A stretch of DNA of 64,000 nucleotides from JAUCQB01 sp964586235 (GTDB lineage Bacteria; Planctomycetota; Phycisphaerae; UBA1845; PWPN01): positions 1 through 64,000 of the forward strand of contig CAZPIO010000017.1 in NCBI GenBank assembly GCA_964586235.1, given 5' to 3'. Of this stretch, positions 17,351 through 26,042 are shown in pieces. Each line of letters opens with the position of its first letter. Position 1 is the first letter of the stretch. The position numbers and the translations under genes were made by a program. The notes beneath the pieces are model-generated. The model had not been told where the DNA came from. It saw nothing but the letters and a program-made list of their open reading frames with translations, and made no database searches.

Positions 17351-19488
17351 TCGCCGGTCTCCTTTTGTGTGTCTGCGTGAATGACATTGTACACCGTTCG
17401 GGCGAGTTCGGGCATCTCAAACGGCCGGGCCAGTGTTGAGACGTCAGCAGGAATCTCCGAATCCTGCGGTTCGGACTGTCCGGTCAGAACGATGGCCGGG
17501 GGCAGGAGGCCCTCTTCCTGCAGGAGCCGGAGACAGGTCACACCGTGGCAACCGGGGAGGTCGGCCTCCAGGATGAGCAGGCGGAGCCGTTCCCGCCGTT
17601 TGCGGGCGATCTCGGGGATAAACCGCCCGTCGGCTGCCTGCATCACCTCGTAACCCAGTGATTCGAGGGTCAGGGCGATGATGCCGCCGAGGTGGGGGTC
17701 GCTCTCGGCCAGGAGGATGAGTTCGCCGTTTCCCCGAGGCATCTCCTGGGGCTGGTCGGTCTGTCCGCTTGTCTGACCCGGTTCGGTCTGGGGCAACGAT
17801 ACGGTGAACGTGGTGCCCTGGCCGGGTCTCGAGGCGACCTCGATGGTGCCGCGGTGCTCCTCGACAATGGTTTGCACGATCGACAGGCCCAGCCCGCAGT
17901 TGCGTTCTCGCGGCTTGGTCGTAAAGAACGGCTCGAAGACTCTCTGGAGGTTCTCGGGGGGGATGCCAACGCCCGTGTCGGTGACGATTACCGTTGCCTT
18001 GCCGGCCGTCCGCGACCGGCGGCCGGGTTCGGGGTGCGAGGCTCGCACGGCGACGTGCAGTTGCCCGCCGTCGGGCATCGCGTCGCGGGCATTGAGGGCC
18101 AGATTCAGCAGCACCTGGTGCAGTTGGCTCGGGTCGGCCTCCACCCATAGCGGCAGGTCGCACGGGTTGTCTACTTCCAGGGTGATCGAGGCGGGCAGGG
18201 TGGGGCGGATGAGCCGCACCGCATCGTTGACGACACGGCAGAGGTCGACCGGCCGTTTCTCGATCGGCATCTTCCGGCTGAAGGTCTGGAGCGAGCGGGC
18301 CAGGCCGCTGGCCTGTTGGGTGGCGTCGAGGATCGACCGCAGGGCTTGTCGGGCTGCGTGGTCGGGAAGCAGGGAGGCGCAGGCCTGCGTGGCGTAGCCA
18401 CGGATGACGGTGATGAGATTGTGGAAGTCGTGTGCCACGCCGGCGGCGAGCTGGCCAAGGGCTTCCATCTTCTGGACTTGGTGGAGCTGCTCGCGAAGGG
18501 CGTCGCGATCCGTCTCCGCCCGTTTGCGCCGGGCGATGTTTCGCGTCACGTAGACCCAGCCGGTCGGGCGGTTGTCCTCATTCCGCAGCGGCAGGGCGGT
18601 GTGCTCGGCCGGGAAGAAGGTGCCGTCTTGGTGCCGCATGGTGACTTCCATCGGATACAGGAGCGAGCCTTGCTCGTTTGCCCGGGTCATCCAGATCTGG
18701 AACTCCCTCATTGCCCGCTCGTTCTCGTACAGGATGACCGGCTCTCGGCCGATGAGGTCTTCCCGCCGATAGCCGAATATCTCGCATGCGGCCGGGTTGC
18801 AGTCCAGGATGCGGGTCGAGTTTGCGTCGATGATGAACAGCCCTTCGTGCAGGCCTGTAAAGGTCATCTCCAGCAAGCGCTGTGATTCCCTTGCCGCGGT
18901 TTCAGCCCGTCGCCTCTCGCTGATCTCCTCCTGCAGCTTGCGGTTGGCGATTTCCAGGTCGGCGGTTCGCTGGGCGACATGGTTTTCCAGCTCATCCCTG
19001 CTCCGTCGCAGCGCTTCCTGGGCGTTCTCGCGTTCAGTGACGTCGATGCCCAGCATCGCGAGTCTTGTCACGCGGCCGTCGGGCCCGACCACGGGGCAGA
19101 TGATGTTGTCAATCATCCGGTCGCCTCGCCGGTCGATAAAGCGCTTCTGCCGGCCGGTCTCCAGGGCGAGCTGGGCGTGGCGGCGGCGTTGTTCAGCGAG
19201 CTCTGGCGGAAGCAGGTCGAAAGCGCACCGGCCGACCAACTCTTGCCGCGTAAGACCGAACCGATTGGCCATGGTCTCGTTGGCTTCGAGGATGATGCCG
19301 TCCGGGTCGATGAGGAACGCGGCTTCGGGGATGGCGTTGAGCAGGACTTCGATTGCTTCCTGGTCTTCGCGGAGAGAGTGCCAAGCTTGCTGCTGCTCGG
19401 CGAGGCGCCGGTCCATCTCGTCGACTCGGGCCCTGAGATGGGCGATCTCGTTGAGAAGCTCGATACTGGAATCAGAAGCCTGACTCAT
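17347..19488 (-). CDS. PAS sensor histidine kinase with degenerate C-terminal receiver
   Basis: Domains in order: a short coiled coil, PAS 1 (LLNAIPEAAFLIDPDGIIL), PAS 2 (TGLHEGLFIIDANSTRIL) with a PAC motif, a HisKA domain with phosphoacceptor His in LAAGVAHDFHN, and a HATPase domain with N box (QVLLNLALNARDAMP), G1 DTGVGI and G2 GLGLS. A receiver-like domain occupies the last 120 residues. There the usual VEDD reads AESD, the phosphoacceptor Asp is Glu (LLILEADLPG) and the invariant Lys is Arg (LARPFE). No transmembrane segment is visible, so sensing is probably cytoplasmic. I place the start at the Met at 19488; an in-frame ATG at 19530 adds 14 residues. It partners the response regulator just downstream. 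Confidence 0.9.
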   Translation of the reverse strand: MSQASDSSIELLNEIAHLRARVDEMDRRLAEQQQAWHSLREDQEAIEVLLNAIPEAAFLIDPDGIILEANETMANRFGLTRQELVGRCAFDLLPPELAEQRRRHAQLALETGRQKRFIDRRGDRMIDNIICPVVGPDGRVTRLAMLGIDVTERENAQEALRRSRDELENHVAQRTADLEIANRKLQEEISERRRAETAARESQRLLEMTFTGLHEGLFIIDANSTRILDCNPAACEIFGYRREDLIGREPVILYENERAMREFQIWMTRANEQGSLLYPMEVTMRHQDGTFFPAEHTALPLRNEDNRPTGWVYVTRNIARRKRAETDRDALREQLHQVQKMEALGQLAAGVAHDFHNLITVIRGYATQACASLLPDHAARQALRSILDATQQASGLARSLQTFSRKMPIEKRPVDLCRVVNDAVRLIRPTLPASITLEVDNPCDLPLWVEADPSQLHQVLLNLALNARDAMPDGGQLHVAVRASHPEPGRRSRTAGKATVIVTDTGVGIPPENLQRVFEPFFTTKPRERNCGLGLSIVQTIVEEHRGTIEVASRPGQGTTFTVSLPQTEPGQTSGQTDQPQEMPRGNGELILLAESDPHLGGIIALTLESLGYEVMQAADGRFIPEIARKRRERLRLLILEADLPGCHGVTCLRLLQEEGLLPPAIVLTGQSEPQDSEIPADVSTLARPFEMPELARTVYNVIHADTQKETGD

Positions 19489-19687
19489 CGACCCCCCAGA
19501 TGCCTTGAACCCGCTGCCGCCCGTTTCCATCGCGGCCAGTTCGCGGGCTTTGCGGCGAGCCCGGGACCGGCGGGGCGGCGTGGAACGGTCGCCGAATGGC
19601 TACTGGGCAGCCGTTGCCGCCAGGGTGAACTCACGGCAGGGCAACAGGCTGGCGTCCATGGGAACGAATATATCCGCCTTGAGAGGC

Positions 19688-20137
19688 TTATCCAAGCTGG
19701 CGATGGGCCGCTCGGGGAAGCCTCAAGAGTCCGTGTGCCGATCCGCAGGCGGTTTGACACCGCCCGGTGTCGCACTTGCCCCCTCGCCCGGTCAGCCTCA
19801 GGCGGTTTCGGGCGAACCATTGGTACCCGGCGTCGAAGAATCGCCGAAGAATGGGCCAGTTGGTGGGTGCCAGCAGCCACCCCATGCCGACGGCGTCGTA
19901 GGCTCGACGAAAGACGGCCATCCCCCGGATAACCCGGCCGTTGGGCAAGACGCCGTGGATCTGACCCATCACCTGGTCGACGGTCAGTCGGTAGCGGGCC
20001 GGATCGAAGTCCGGACTGGTGATGTCCTCGAACAGCAGCCGGTCCCGACCACCGTCGAGCCAGCGGAGAAAGGCAACTTCACGCTTGCAGACGGGACACT
20101 CGCCGTCGTACAGGAGCTTGATTTCCCAGCCAATCAT
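19688..20137 (-). CDS. DCC-family (DUF393) thiol-disulfide oxidoreductase-like protein
   Basis: The family signature is at the N-terminus: IKLLYDGECPVCKREVAFL, with the DGxCxxC redox motif. The rest fits DUF393 (LTVDQVMGQIHGVLPNGRVIRGMAVFRRAY). These roughly 130-residue proteins have a thioredoxin-like fold; their substrates are poorly known. ATG 20137 is preferred because GAGGGC lies about six bases upstream; ATG 20143 and 20173 are in frame. It shares orientation with the upstream two-component genes but is about 150 bases away from the kinase. Confidence 0.85.
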   Translation of the reverse strand: MIGWEIKLLYDGECPVCKREVAFLRWLDGGRDRLLFEDITSPDFDPARYRLTVDQVMGQIHGVLPNGRVIRGMAVFRRAYDAVGMGWLLAPTNWPILRRFFDAGYQWFARNRLRLTGRGGKCDTGRCQTACGSAHGLLRLPRAAHRQLG

Positions 20138-20308
20138 TCTCATGCCCTCATTTGTGGTCCGTTGCTGCCACAAAGATGGTAGGCGCTGCCGGCGACGCCG
20201 ACTACAATGTGCAGACCGAGGCTAAGCTCTTGTGCTGGAAGATGTTGTGGGCTTGCAGGGGTATCGCCTGACGGTCCGCGTGGGCCCGCGAAGAAAGGAG
20301 AGACGTCG

Positions 20309-21937
20309 ATGTGGCTGCGCAGGGATACGGGGTTGCGTCTCGCCCAGGTATTGTTGTCGTCGGGCCTGGCGGTGTGGCTGGTCGGCTGCACCGGGCTGCC
20401 AGGTGCGGCAAGGCTCCCGCGGCAGGTCTACACGGACAAGTGTACGGGAGCCTGGGCAGGGCAGATGGTGGGTGTGATCTATGGGGAGCCCTACCAGTTC
20501 CAATCCAACGGCCGGCCGATCCTGACGCCCCTGGCAAAATGGCAGCCGGAGCGCGTGGAGGGAGCCCTGCGGCAGGACGATGTTTACGCGGAACTCACCT
20601 TCCTGGCCGCCCTGGAGAAATATGGCCTGGATGTGACTGCCGAGCAGGCCGGGCGCATGTTTGCCGACGCTCCGTATCCCTTGTGGCACGCCAACCTTTA
20701 CGGGCGCGAGAACATCCGCAAGGGCATCATGCCGCCTCTGTCGGGAGCCCCGCTGTACAACCGCCACTGCGACGACATCGATTTCCAGATGGAGGCCGAT
20801 CTGTTCGGCGTCATCTGCCCCGGCCTGCCGAAGCAGTCCAACAGGCTTTGCGACCTTTTCGGCCACATCATGAACTACGGCGACGGCGTTTACGGGGGCA
20901 TGTTCGTGGCGGGCATGTACACCGAGGCGTTCTTCGAGAGCGACGACGTGATGAAGGTAATCCGGGCCGGCCTGGCCTGCATCCCGCCGCAGTCGAAGTA
21001 CCACCAGTGCATCAGCGACACCCTCCTGTGGTGCCGAGAGAATCCGCACGACTGGCTGGCGGTCTGGCACAAGGTCGAACGGAAGTACAACGATGACATC
21101 GATTGCATGCCCGGCAATCCCTACAACATCGACGCCAGGCTCCATGGGGCTTACATCGTCATCGCCCTGATCTACGGCGGGGGCGACCTGATGACCACGA
21201 TGGACATCTGCGTCCGCTGCGGCCAGGATGCCGACACGTCAACGGCCAACGTCGCGGGCATCATCGGATGCATGAAGGGCTATCACGGTCTGGATCCTCG
21301 AATTCTCGAGGGCCTGCCGGGCATCTCGGACCGCAAGTTCCTCGGCAGCGAGTATACGCCTCAGACGCTCGTCGCCGCGTGCCGTCAGGTGGCCGAGTCG
21401 ATCATCCAGCGAAACGGCGGGCAGGTGCTCGACCATGAGTACCTGATCCCGCGGCAGAGGCCCGCACCGCCGGCGCGCCTGGAGCAATGGGAAGACGAAG
21501 CCAGGCAGATCCGCGCGCCGGTGACGGTTCACGAGGTGGAACTCTGGGACCGGAAGTGGCGTGTGGTCCGTGTGGAGCGGGATTTCAAGGGCGGGCACTA
21601 CCCGGCCGCCTACGGGCGCGAGAACGTGCTGATGATCAGTCCGATCACGCCCGAATCGCCGGCGGCGATCGAGACGTGGATGAGAGTCCCCGAAACGCCG
21701 CGCCCGGAGCTGAATGTCGAGGTTGCCTCCGACGGTCAGCACGGCGACTTTTTGCTCAGGATCTTCATCGACAACAAACCGGTGAAGGAGGCTGTAATCA
21801 GCACTCAGGGCCAGTTTGCGACCGAGAAGGTGAGCATCGACGCACCGCCCAACACGGCGGTCCGGGTCCGCCTCGAATTCCATGCCAACGACTGGGCGGT
21901 CAACGCGGGGTATCTTCGCGAAGTGAGGATCGAGTAG
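20309..21937 (+). CDS. Lipoprotein ADP-ribosylglycohydrolase-family protein
   Basis: The signal peptide ends in a lipobox (VWLVGCTG), which places the enzyme outside the cytoplasm. The ADP-ribosylglycohydrolase fold follows, with recognisable metal-site motifs: LRQDDVYAE near the start, HCDDIDFQ in the middle and the late GQDADTSTANVAGIIG. The C-terminal 130 residues form a beta-rich domain of unknown type. ATG 20309 is supported by AAAGGAG eight bases upstream. Secreted members of this superfamily are found in Planctomycetota and may act on glycans or nucleosides rather than on ADP-ribosyl proteins; that is an inference from location only. Confidence 0.82.
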   Translation: MWLRRDTGLRLAQVLLSSGLAVWLVGCTGLPGAARLPRQVYTDKCTGAWAGQMVGVIYGEPYQFQSNGRPILTPLAKWQPERVEGALRQDDVYAELTFLAALEKYGLDVTAEQAGRMFADAPYPLWHANLYGRENIRKGIMPPLSGAPLYNRHCDDIDFQMEADLFGVICPGLPKQSNRLCDLFGHIMNYGDGVYGGMFVAGMYTEAFFESDDVMKVIRAGLACIPPQSKYHQCISDTLLWCRENPHDWLAVWHKVERKYNDDIDCMPGNPYNIDARLHGAYIVIALIYGGGDLMTTMDICVRCGQDADTSTANVAGIIGCMKGYHGLDPRILEGLPGISDRKFLGSEYTPQTLVAACRQVAESIIQRNGGQVLDHEYLIPRQRPAPPARLEQWEDEARQIRAPVTVHEVELWDRKWRVVRVERDFKGGHYPAAYGRENVLMISPITPESPAAIETWMRVPETPRPELNVEVASDGQHGDFLLRIFIDNKPVKEAVISTQGQFATEKVSIDAPPNTAVRVRLEFHANDWAVNAGYLREVRIE

Positions 21938-21990
21938 CCGCGGCCCGGCTTCAAGAAGCCGCTCCTGCGTTCCGCCCTGGCGGGCTGCCT

Positions 21991-22194
21991 GGGTCCGTGA
22001 CAGTTTAGGCGGGGTAGCTGCAGGGCCAATTCAGAACCCGGAGCGCAAGCGACGGGCCCTTGACCGACCCCCGTAAGTCGGTCAAGGGCGGGCCAGACCG
22101 CGAAGCGGTCGCACGACCCGAGGCCCACTCGCTGGCGGTCGCCACGTCGACCAGGTAGGGGTTCTGAAAGAGCCGCCCAGACTGTCACGGACCC
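21991..22194. mobile_element. 204-bp MITE-like element with target-site duplication
   Basis: Perfect 14-base terminal inverted repeats (GGGTCCGTGACAGT and ACTGTCACGGACCC) bound a 204-base segment. A 9-base direct repeat, GGGCTGCCT, lies immediately outside both ends (21982-21990 and 22195-22203), as expected for a target-site duplication. Inside, further inverted pairs occur (TTCAGAACCC near the left end against GGGTTCTGAA at the right, and GACCGAC/GTCGGTC in the centre). There is no open reading frame of transposase size, so it would have moved in trans. Confidence 0.75.
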
Positions 22195-22221
22195 GGGCTG
22201 CCTGAGCAGGTGACGACCGGC

Positions 22222-22251
22222 TTGCAGTCGGCCGGCCGGTCTGCATAGAAT
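22222..22251 (+). promoter_or_regulatory. Candidate promoter before the caspase-like gene
   Basis: TTGCAG (22222-22227), an 18-base spacer and TAGAAT (22246-22251) resemble, also in flanking bases, the promoter candidate at 24859-24888. It lies just outside the MITE-like element and 137 bases before the next start codon. Confidence 0.45.
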
Positions 22252-22388
22252 GCCCGTCTGCCTGACAAAGCGGCATTTCTCTGGCCGCGCGCGGACAATC
22301 GTTCTTAGATGCGATGTACTTGGCCGTTGTCCGCAAGCCAGGAGGCTTATCCGGTCTCCCACACATCTTGGACATGAGGAGGTGGTCG

Positions 22389-24515
22389 ATGCGTGCGCGA
22401 CAACTTAAGAGCACCGTTCTGCTCGGAGTGTTCGGCGTCGTCTGTCTGATCTTCGGCTGTGCTCCGCAGAGCGGCGGACCTTCCGGTGACGTCGTCGCCG
22501 ACGCATCGGACGCGGAGGAAGCCGGCCAGGGCCTCGCCCAGGCGATCGCGGACGGCGTTGCCACCCAGGAGGCGATCAACTCGCTGGTGCAGACGCTCAA
22601 GGCCGACCCCAATGCGGTGGTCGCCGTGGCGGACGAGGACGGTCAGACGGCCTGGGCGCTCTTTGAGTCGGGCCTTGAATGCGTCTATGAAGTGATCGAC
22701 GAAGAAGAGACCGAGCTTACGCTGCCGGCGGTCCAGGCGGCCGCGGTGCCCCGACCTGCGGATGCGACCACACCGGCGGCCCTTCACAGCCTTGTCGCCG
22801 CCGGCGCGGTGGGCGATTCATCCTTGTCGATCGCTCAAGCGGGCTGGGGGCTGACGTACAGGCTGCCGACCAACAACAGGGCCGTGCTGGCCAATTCGCT
22901 CTACGTCACACGGCCCCTGCAAGACGTGAGGACCCCGATCCGGACGATGATCGAGGCGTGTGGCTACAACGTGGATGTGGTCGACGCCGACCTGGAGTTT
23001 TTCGAGAACATGAGCCAATACGGGGTCATCTTCATCGAGGCCCACGGCAGTCGGCGGAGTTCGGCCGAGGCGATCTGGGACTCCGCCGCCAATACCTTCT
23101 ACAACCTTGTGCTGGAGCAGAACCTGCCTGCCTGCGGCCTGGCGGGGGCGGAAGCCGTATTGCAGACCACGACAGAGGTGACCCAGGCTCTCCTTACCGA
23201 ATACAAGGAGGATCTGGAGTGCGGCCGGCTGAAGATCCGATTCCCCACCGTTAAACGCAAAGGGCTACCTCCTGTGACCTACCGCTTTTTCGGCGTTACG
23301 CCCAACTTTGTGCGGCGCCACGACACCGGCAAGTTTCCGGATTACGCCCTGTTATGCCTGAATGCGTGCCGCTCATTTACGACCGAGGGCAGCCCGTGGG
23401 CACATCTGATGAACGAGAAATCGTACGGTTCGATCGTCGTCGGCTGGGACCAGCGCGTGCATTACGGCGTCTCGGCGCGGGCGATGTTGCACCTCTTCCA
23501 GTTCCTGGCCGGAACGAATCAGGAGTTCGATATCACCGTGATCGACCCAGCCACCGGTGTCATGACAGTCTATCCCCTGCTATTCAAGAACGACGCACCC
23601 GTCCTGCCACAGACGGTCGACGCGGCCATGAGCGGGCTGATGCGCCAGAGTTTTGACGTCGATCCGGGGACAACCGCCCGCCTAACCGGCACCGGAGACA
23701 CGCTGTACGGCTTCAACCAGCTCATACTTGCGCCGGCTATCGAAGCTCTTGAAACGCTCGGCGACGGCAGGGTCGAGATGACCGCGCGATGCGCGGATAA
23801 CGCCGAGCTGGAGTTTCCCGGAGGCTCGGTCAATATCGGAGCGAACAACAACGGCGTGTGGCAATTCACTTTGCCGGGGCTCTACTCCGGTCCCATGTCG
23901 CTGGTGATGGAAAGTCGAAGGTGTCGGCCGCGAGATCTGCTTCAGTGGGAGCCACTGGTCATTAAGATACGCCCGGCCTCCACAACGAACGCCTTCGGCA
24001 CATGCGATTTCGAGGTTACCTACCAGCTCTCCGCCCGGGCCATCGCCGCCGGGAGCCGCGAAGGATGGTCTGTGTGGGACCCGCCGGACTCCGCGTTCAG
24101 CGCTAGCTGGGACCCGGATAGGTCGGTGGTTACCTGGTCAATCAGCGGCAACGCCAGCGAGTCGGACTTGCTCGGCGGCACATCGCAGTGTACGTGGTCC
24201 GGCGGCAATACACGGGCCTTCAACGAGGTCTCCGTTTCGCCCGGTAGCACCGGGGGGCTGTGGTCGCTGGACGGCCAAACCGCCTGGCTGACCGTGGACC
24301 CCCCGTTCAACATCGAGTATACGGTTTCCTGCTCTGGCCTGTTTCCGCCGGACTATGCATGCGGTGTCTATGGCTCGGTCTCGATTCAAGTCCAGTTGGG
24401 GGCCGACTGGAGCATCCTGCCCGGCTCGGCCACCGACATCATAGGAACAAACGTGATCGAGTGGCAGGCGTGCACGCCGGTGCCGGCCTTTGACAGCAGC
24501 CAGTTGCCGCGGTGA
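22389..24515 (+). CDS. Lipoprotein with caspase-like (clan CD) His/Cys pair
   Basis: A lipoprotein signal peptide ends in CLIFGCAP. The middle of the 708-residue protein shows the pattern of the caspase/gingipain/CHAT fold: a hydrophobic strand then His219 in GVIFIEAHGS, and a second strand then Cys327 in YALLCLNACRSF, followed by YGSIVVGWDQRVHY. The C-terminal 250 residues look like beta-sandwich domains with many Ser, Thr and Trp. I infer an extracytoplasmic cysteine peptidase or an inactive relative; a full family match was not possible by eye. ATG 22389 is chosen because GAGGAGG lies about seven bases upstream and the signal peptide begins there. Confidence 0.7.
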   Translation: MRARQLKSTVLLGVFGVVCLIFGCAPQSGGPSGDVVADASDAEEAGQGLAQAIADGVATQEAINSLVQTLKADPNAVVAVADEDGQTAWALFESGLECVYEVIDEEETELTLPAVQAAAVPRPADATTPAALHSLVAAGAVGDSSLSIAQAGWGLTYRLPTNNRAVLANSLYVTRPLQDVRTPIRTMIEACGYNVDVVDADLEFFENMSQYGVIFIEAHGSRRSSAEAIWDSAANTFYNLVLEQNLPACGLAGAEAVLQTTTEVTQALLTEYKEDLECGRLKIRFPTVKRKGLPPVTYRFFGVTPNFVRRHDTGKFPDYALLCLNACRSFTTEGSPWAHLMNEKSYGSIVVGWDQRVHYGVSARAMLHLFQFLAGTNQEFDITVIDPATGVMTVYPLLFKNDAPVLPQTVDAAMSGLMRQSFDVDPGTTARLTGTGDTLYGFNQLILAPAIEALETLGDGRVEMTARCADNAELEFPGGSVNIGANNNGVWQFTLPGLYSGPMSLVMESRRCRPRDLLQWEPLVIKIRPASTTNAFGTCDFEVTYQLSARAIAAGSREGWSVWDPPDSAFSASWDPDRSVVTWSISGNASESDLLGGTSQCTWSGGNTRAFNEVSVSPGSTGGLWSLDGQTAWLTVDPPFNIEYTVSCSGLFPPDYACGVYGSVSIQVQLGADWSILPGSATDIIGTNVIEWQACTPVPAFDSSQLPR

Positions 24516-24858
24516 GGCGGGGAGGCGTTACACCGACGGACCCGGTGAGCGTTCTTGGGCTGGCCTACACGTAGAGCCCGATGCTGGCGGATTTCGGGGG
24601 TCTCCGGATTCCGACGAGCATCTGCCGGTGACTCCAACCCGATCCGCCTTGATACCTCCTGATCTTCGATACCATCGACGCCTCCACTTCTCATCGTTCG
24701 GCGCGCCTTGGGAGAAACACAGATTGCCGCGAGGTCTTGGCGGCAGCTCACCTGGCGTCAGCCGTGTCGGGTGTGCTCCGGCCGGCTTCGCTCGCTTTCT
24801 GGGCTCGAAGATGACGGCTGCGGGCATTGTGCGTCATCGCTGAGACTCCCGCGGTCGC
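24516..24858. other. Gap without recognised gene
   Basis: I see no convincing coding frame, RNA gene or repeat here. I looked for a cobalamin-riboswitch B12 box, because corrinoid genes follow, and did not find one. Confidence 0.4.
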
Positions 24859-24888
24859 TTGCAGTCGGGTCGCGGGCCTGCTTAGAAT
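24859..24888 (+). promoter_or_regulatory. Candidate promoter of the Wood-Ljungdahl cluster
   Basis: TTGCAG (24859-24864), an 18-base spacer and TAGAAT (24883-24888) lie 112 bases before the first gene of the cluster. The sequence around it closely resembles the candidate at 22222-22251 (CTTGCAGTCGG upstream, TAGAATG downstream). Confidence 0.5.
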
Positions 24889-25000
24889 GATCGCCCGGTC
24901 GGCAAAAACGGGCTTTCCCGAACAAGACTCGCCCGGTCTCACAACAAGGCTGGGCCACGTGATGGGTTGTAACCAGGTACCCCTTTACCAAGGAGCAACC

Positions 25001-25873
25001 ATGGCGGTGAGAATTGAGGACTACACGGGCAAGGTCACGATCTCGGACGGCGCATGGGGCACGGAGCTCGACAAGCTCGGTTGCCCCCCGGGCTTCTGTC
25101 GCGAGGAGTGGAACCTTTCCAGGCCGGAGCTGGTCGAGAAGGTCGCGGCGGCGTATGTCGGCGCCGGGTCGCAGATCATCCTGACCAATACCTTCAGTGC
25201 CAACCGGTTCGCGCTCGCCAGGCACGGCAAGGAGGAGCAGGTGGCGGCGTACAACAGGGCGGGGGCGGCGATCAGCAAGAAGGCCGCGGGGGCGAAGGCC
25301 AAGGTGTTCGGCTCGATCGGCCCCAGCGGCAAGATGCTCATGGATGGGGATGTGACCGAGGACGACCTGTTCTCGGCGTTCAAGGCCCAGGCGGAGGCGC
25401 TGGCCGAGGGCGGCTGCGACGCACTGGTGGTCGAGACCATGACCGATCTGCAGGAAGCGGCTATCGCGGTGCGGGCGGCCAAAACCACCGGCCTGTTGGT
25501 GGTAGGCTGCATGACCTACGACTCCGGCCCGGACCACACCCGGACGATGATGGGCGTGACGCCGGAGCAGGCGGTCGAGGGTCTGACCGAGGCGGGCGCG
25601 GACATCATCGGATGCAACTGCGGAATCGGCATCGACAACTACATCATCGTGGCCGGCAAATTCCGCGCTGCAACGAAAAAGCCCATCTGGGTCAAGGCGA
25701 ATGCCGGGATGCCCGAGGTGGTGGACGGCAAGCCGGTGTACAAGATGCAGCCGGAGGTGTTCGGAGAGAGAGTGAAAGAACTGATCAAGGCGGGGGCGAA
25801 CATCGTCGGCGGCTGCTGCGGGACGAGCCCGGTGTTTATCGCGGCGACGGCGAAGGCGCTCGCCAAGAAATGA
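25001..25873 (+). CDS. Homocysteine S-methyltransferase-domain protein
   Basis: The 290-residue protein matches the N-terminal homocysteine-binding barrel of MetH. It has SDGAWGTELDKLG at the start, QIILTNTFSANR, GSIGPSGKML and the zinc-binding cysteines in IGCNCG and GGCCGT. It is a stand-alone barrel without folate or cobalamin domains, so its methyl donor must be another protein. As the first gene of the Wood-Ljungdahl cluster it may pass methyl groups to or from the corrinoid protein; methionine synthesis is the alternative. AAGGAGC lies six bases before ATG 25001. The upstream in-frame extension shows no conservation pattern and is rejected. Confidence 0.85.
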   Translation: MAVRIEDYTGKVTISDGAWGTELDKLGCPPGFCREEWNLSRPELVEKVAAAYVGAGSQIILTNTFSANRFALARHGKEEQVAAYNRAGAAISKKAAGAKAKVFGSIGPSGKMLMDGDVTEDDLFSAFKAQAEALAEGGCDALVVETMTDLQEAAIAVRAAKTTGLLVVGCMTYDSGPDHTRTMMGVTPEQAVEGLTEAGADIIGCNCGIGIDNYIIVAGKFRAATKKPIWVKANAGMPEVVDGKPVYKMQPEVFGERVKELIKAGANIVGGCCGTSPVFIAATAKALAKK

Positions 25874-26020
25874 CGAAACCCGAAGTCCGAATGACGAAAG
25901 AAACCCGAATGACGAAATTCAAACGGCCTTGCGGTAGTGCGGCGTTCCTTCGTAATTTGGGCATTCGTCATTCTTTCGTCATTCGGATTTCGACATTCGG
26001 ATTTCGCCCGTCATTTTTGC
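25868..26020. repeat. ATGACGAA inverted array (copy 2)
   Basis: The forward half starts on the stop codon of the preceding gene (AATGACGAAACCCGAA). The opposite-strand half (GGGCATTCGTCATTC, TTTCGTCATTCGG) ends about 25 bases before the cooC start. The two halves could pair into one long imperfect hairpin in the transcript. Confidence 0.85.
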
Positions 26021-26042
26021 CGCTTCCGCTGAGAGGCACACC

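Noticed and set aside
24516..25000. A cobalamin riboswitch ahead of the corrinoid cluster
   Set aside because: No B12 box or convincing stem organisation was found by eye. A covariance-model search would be decisive.
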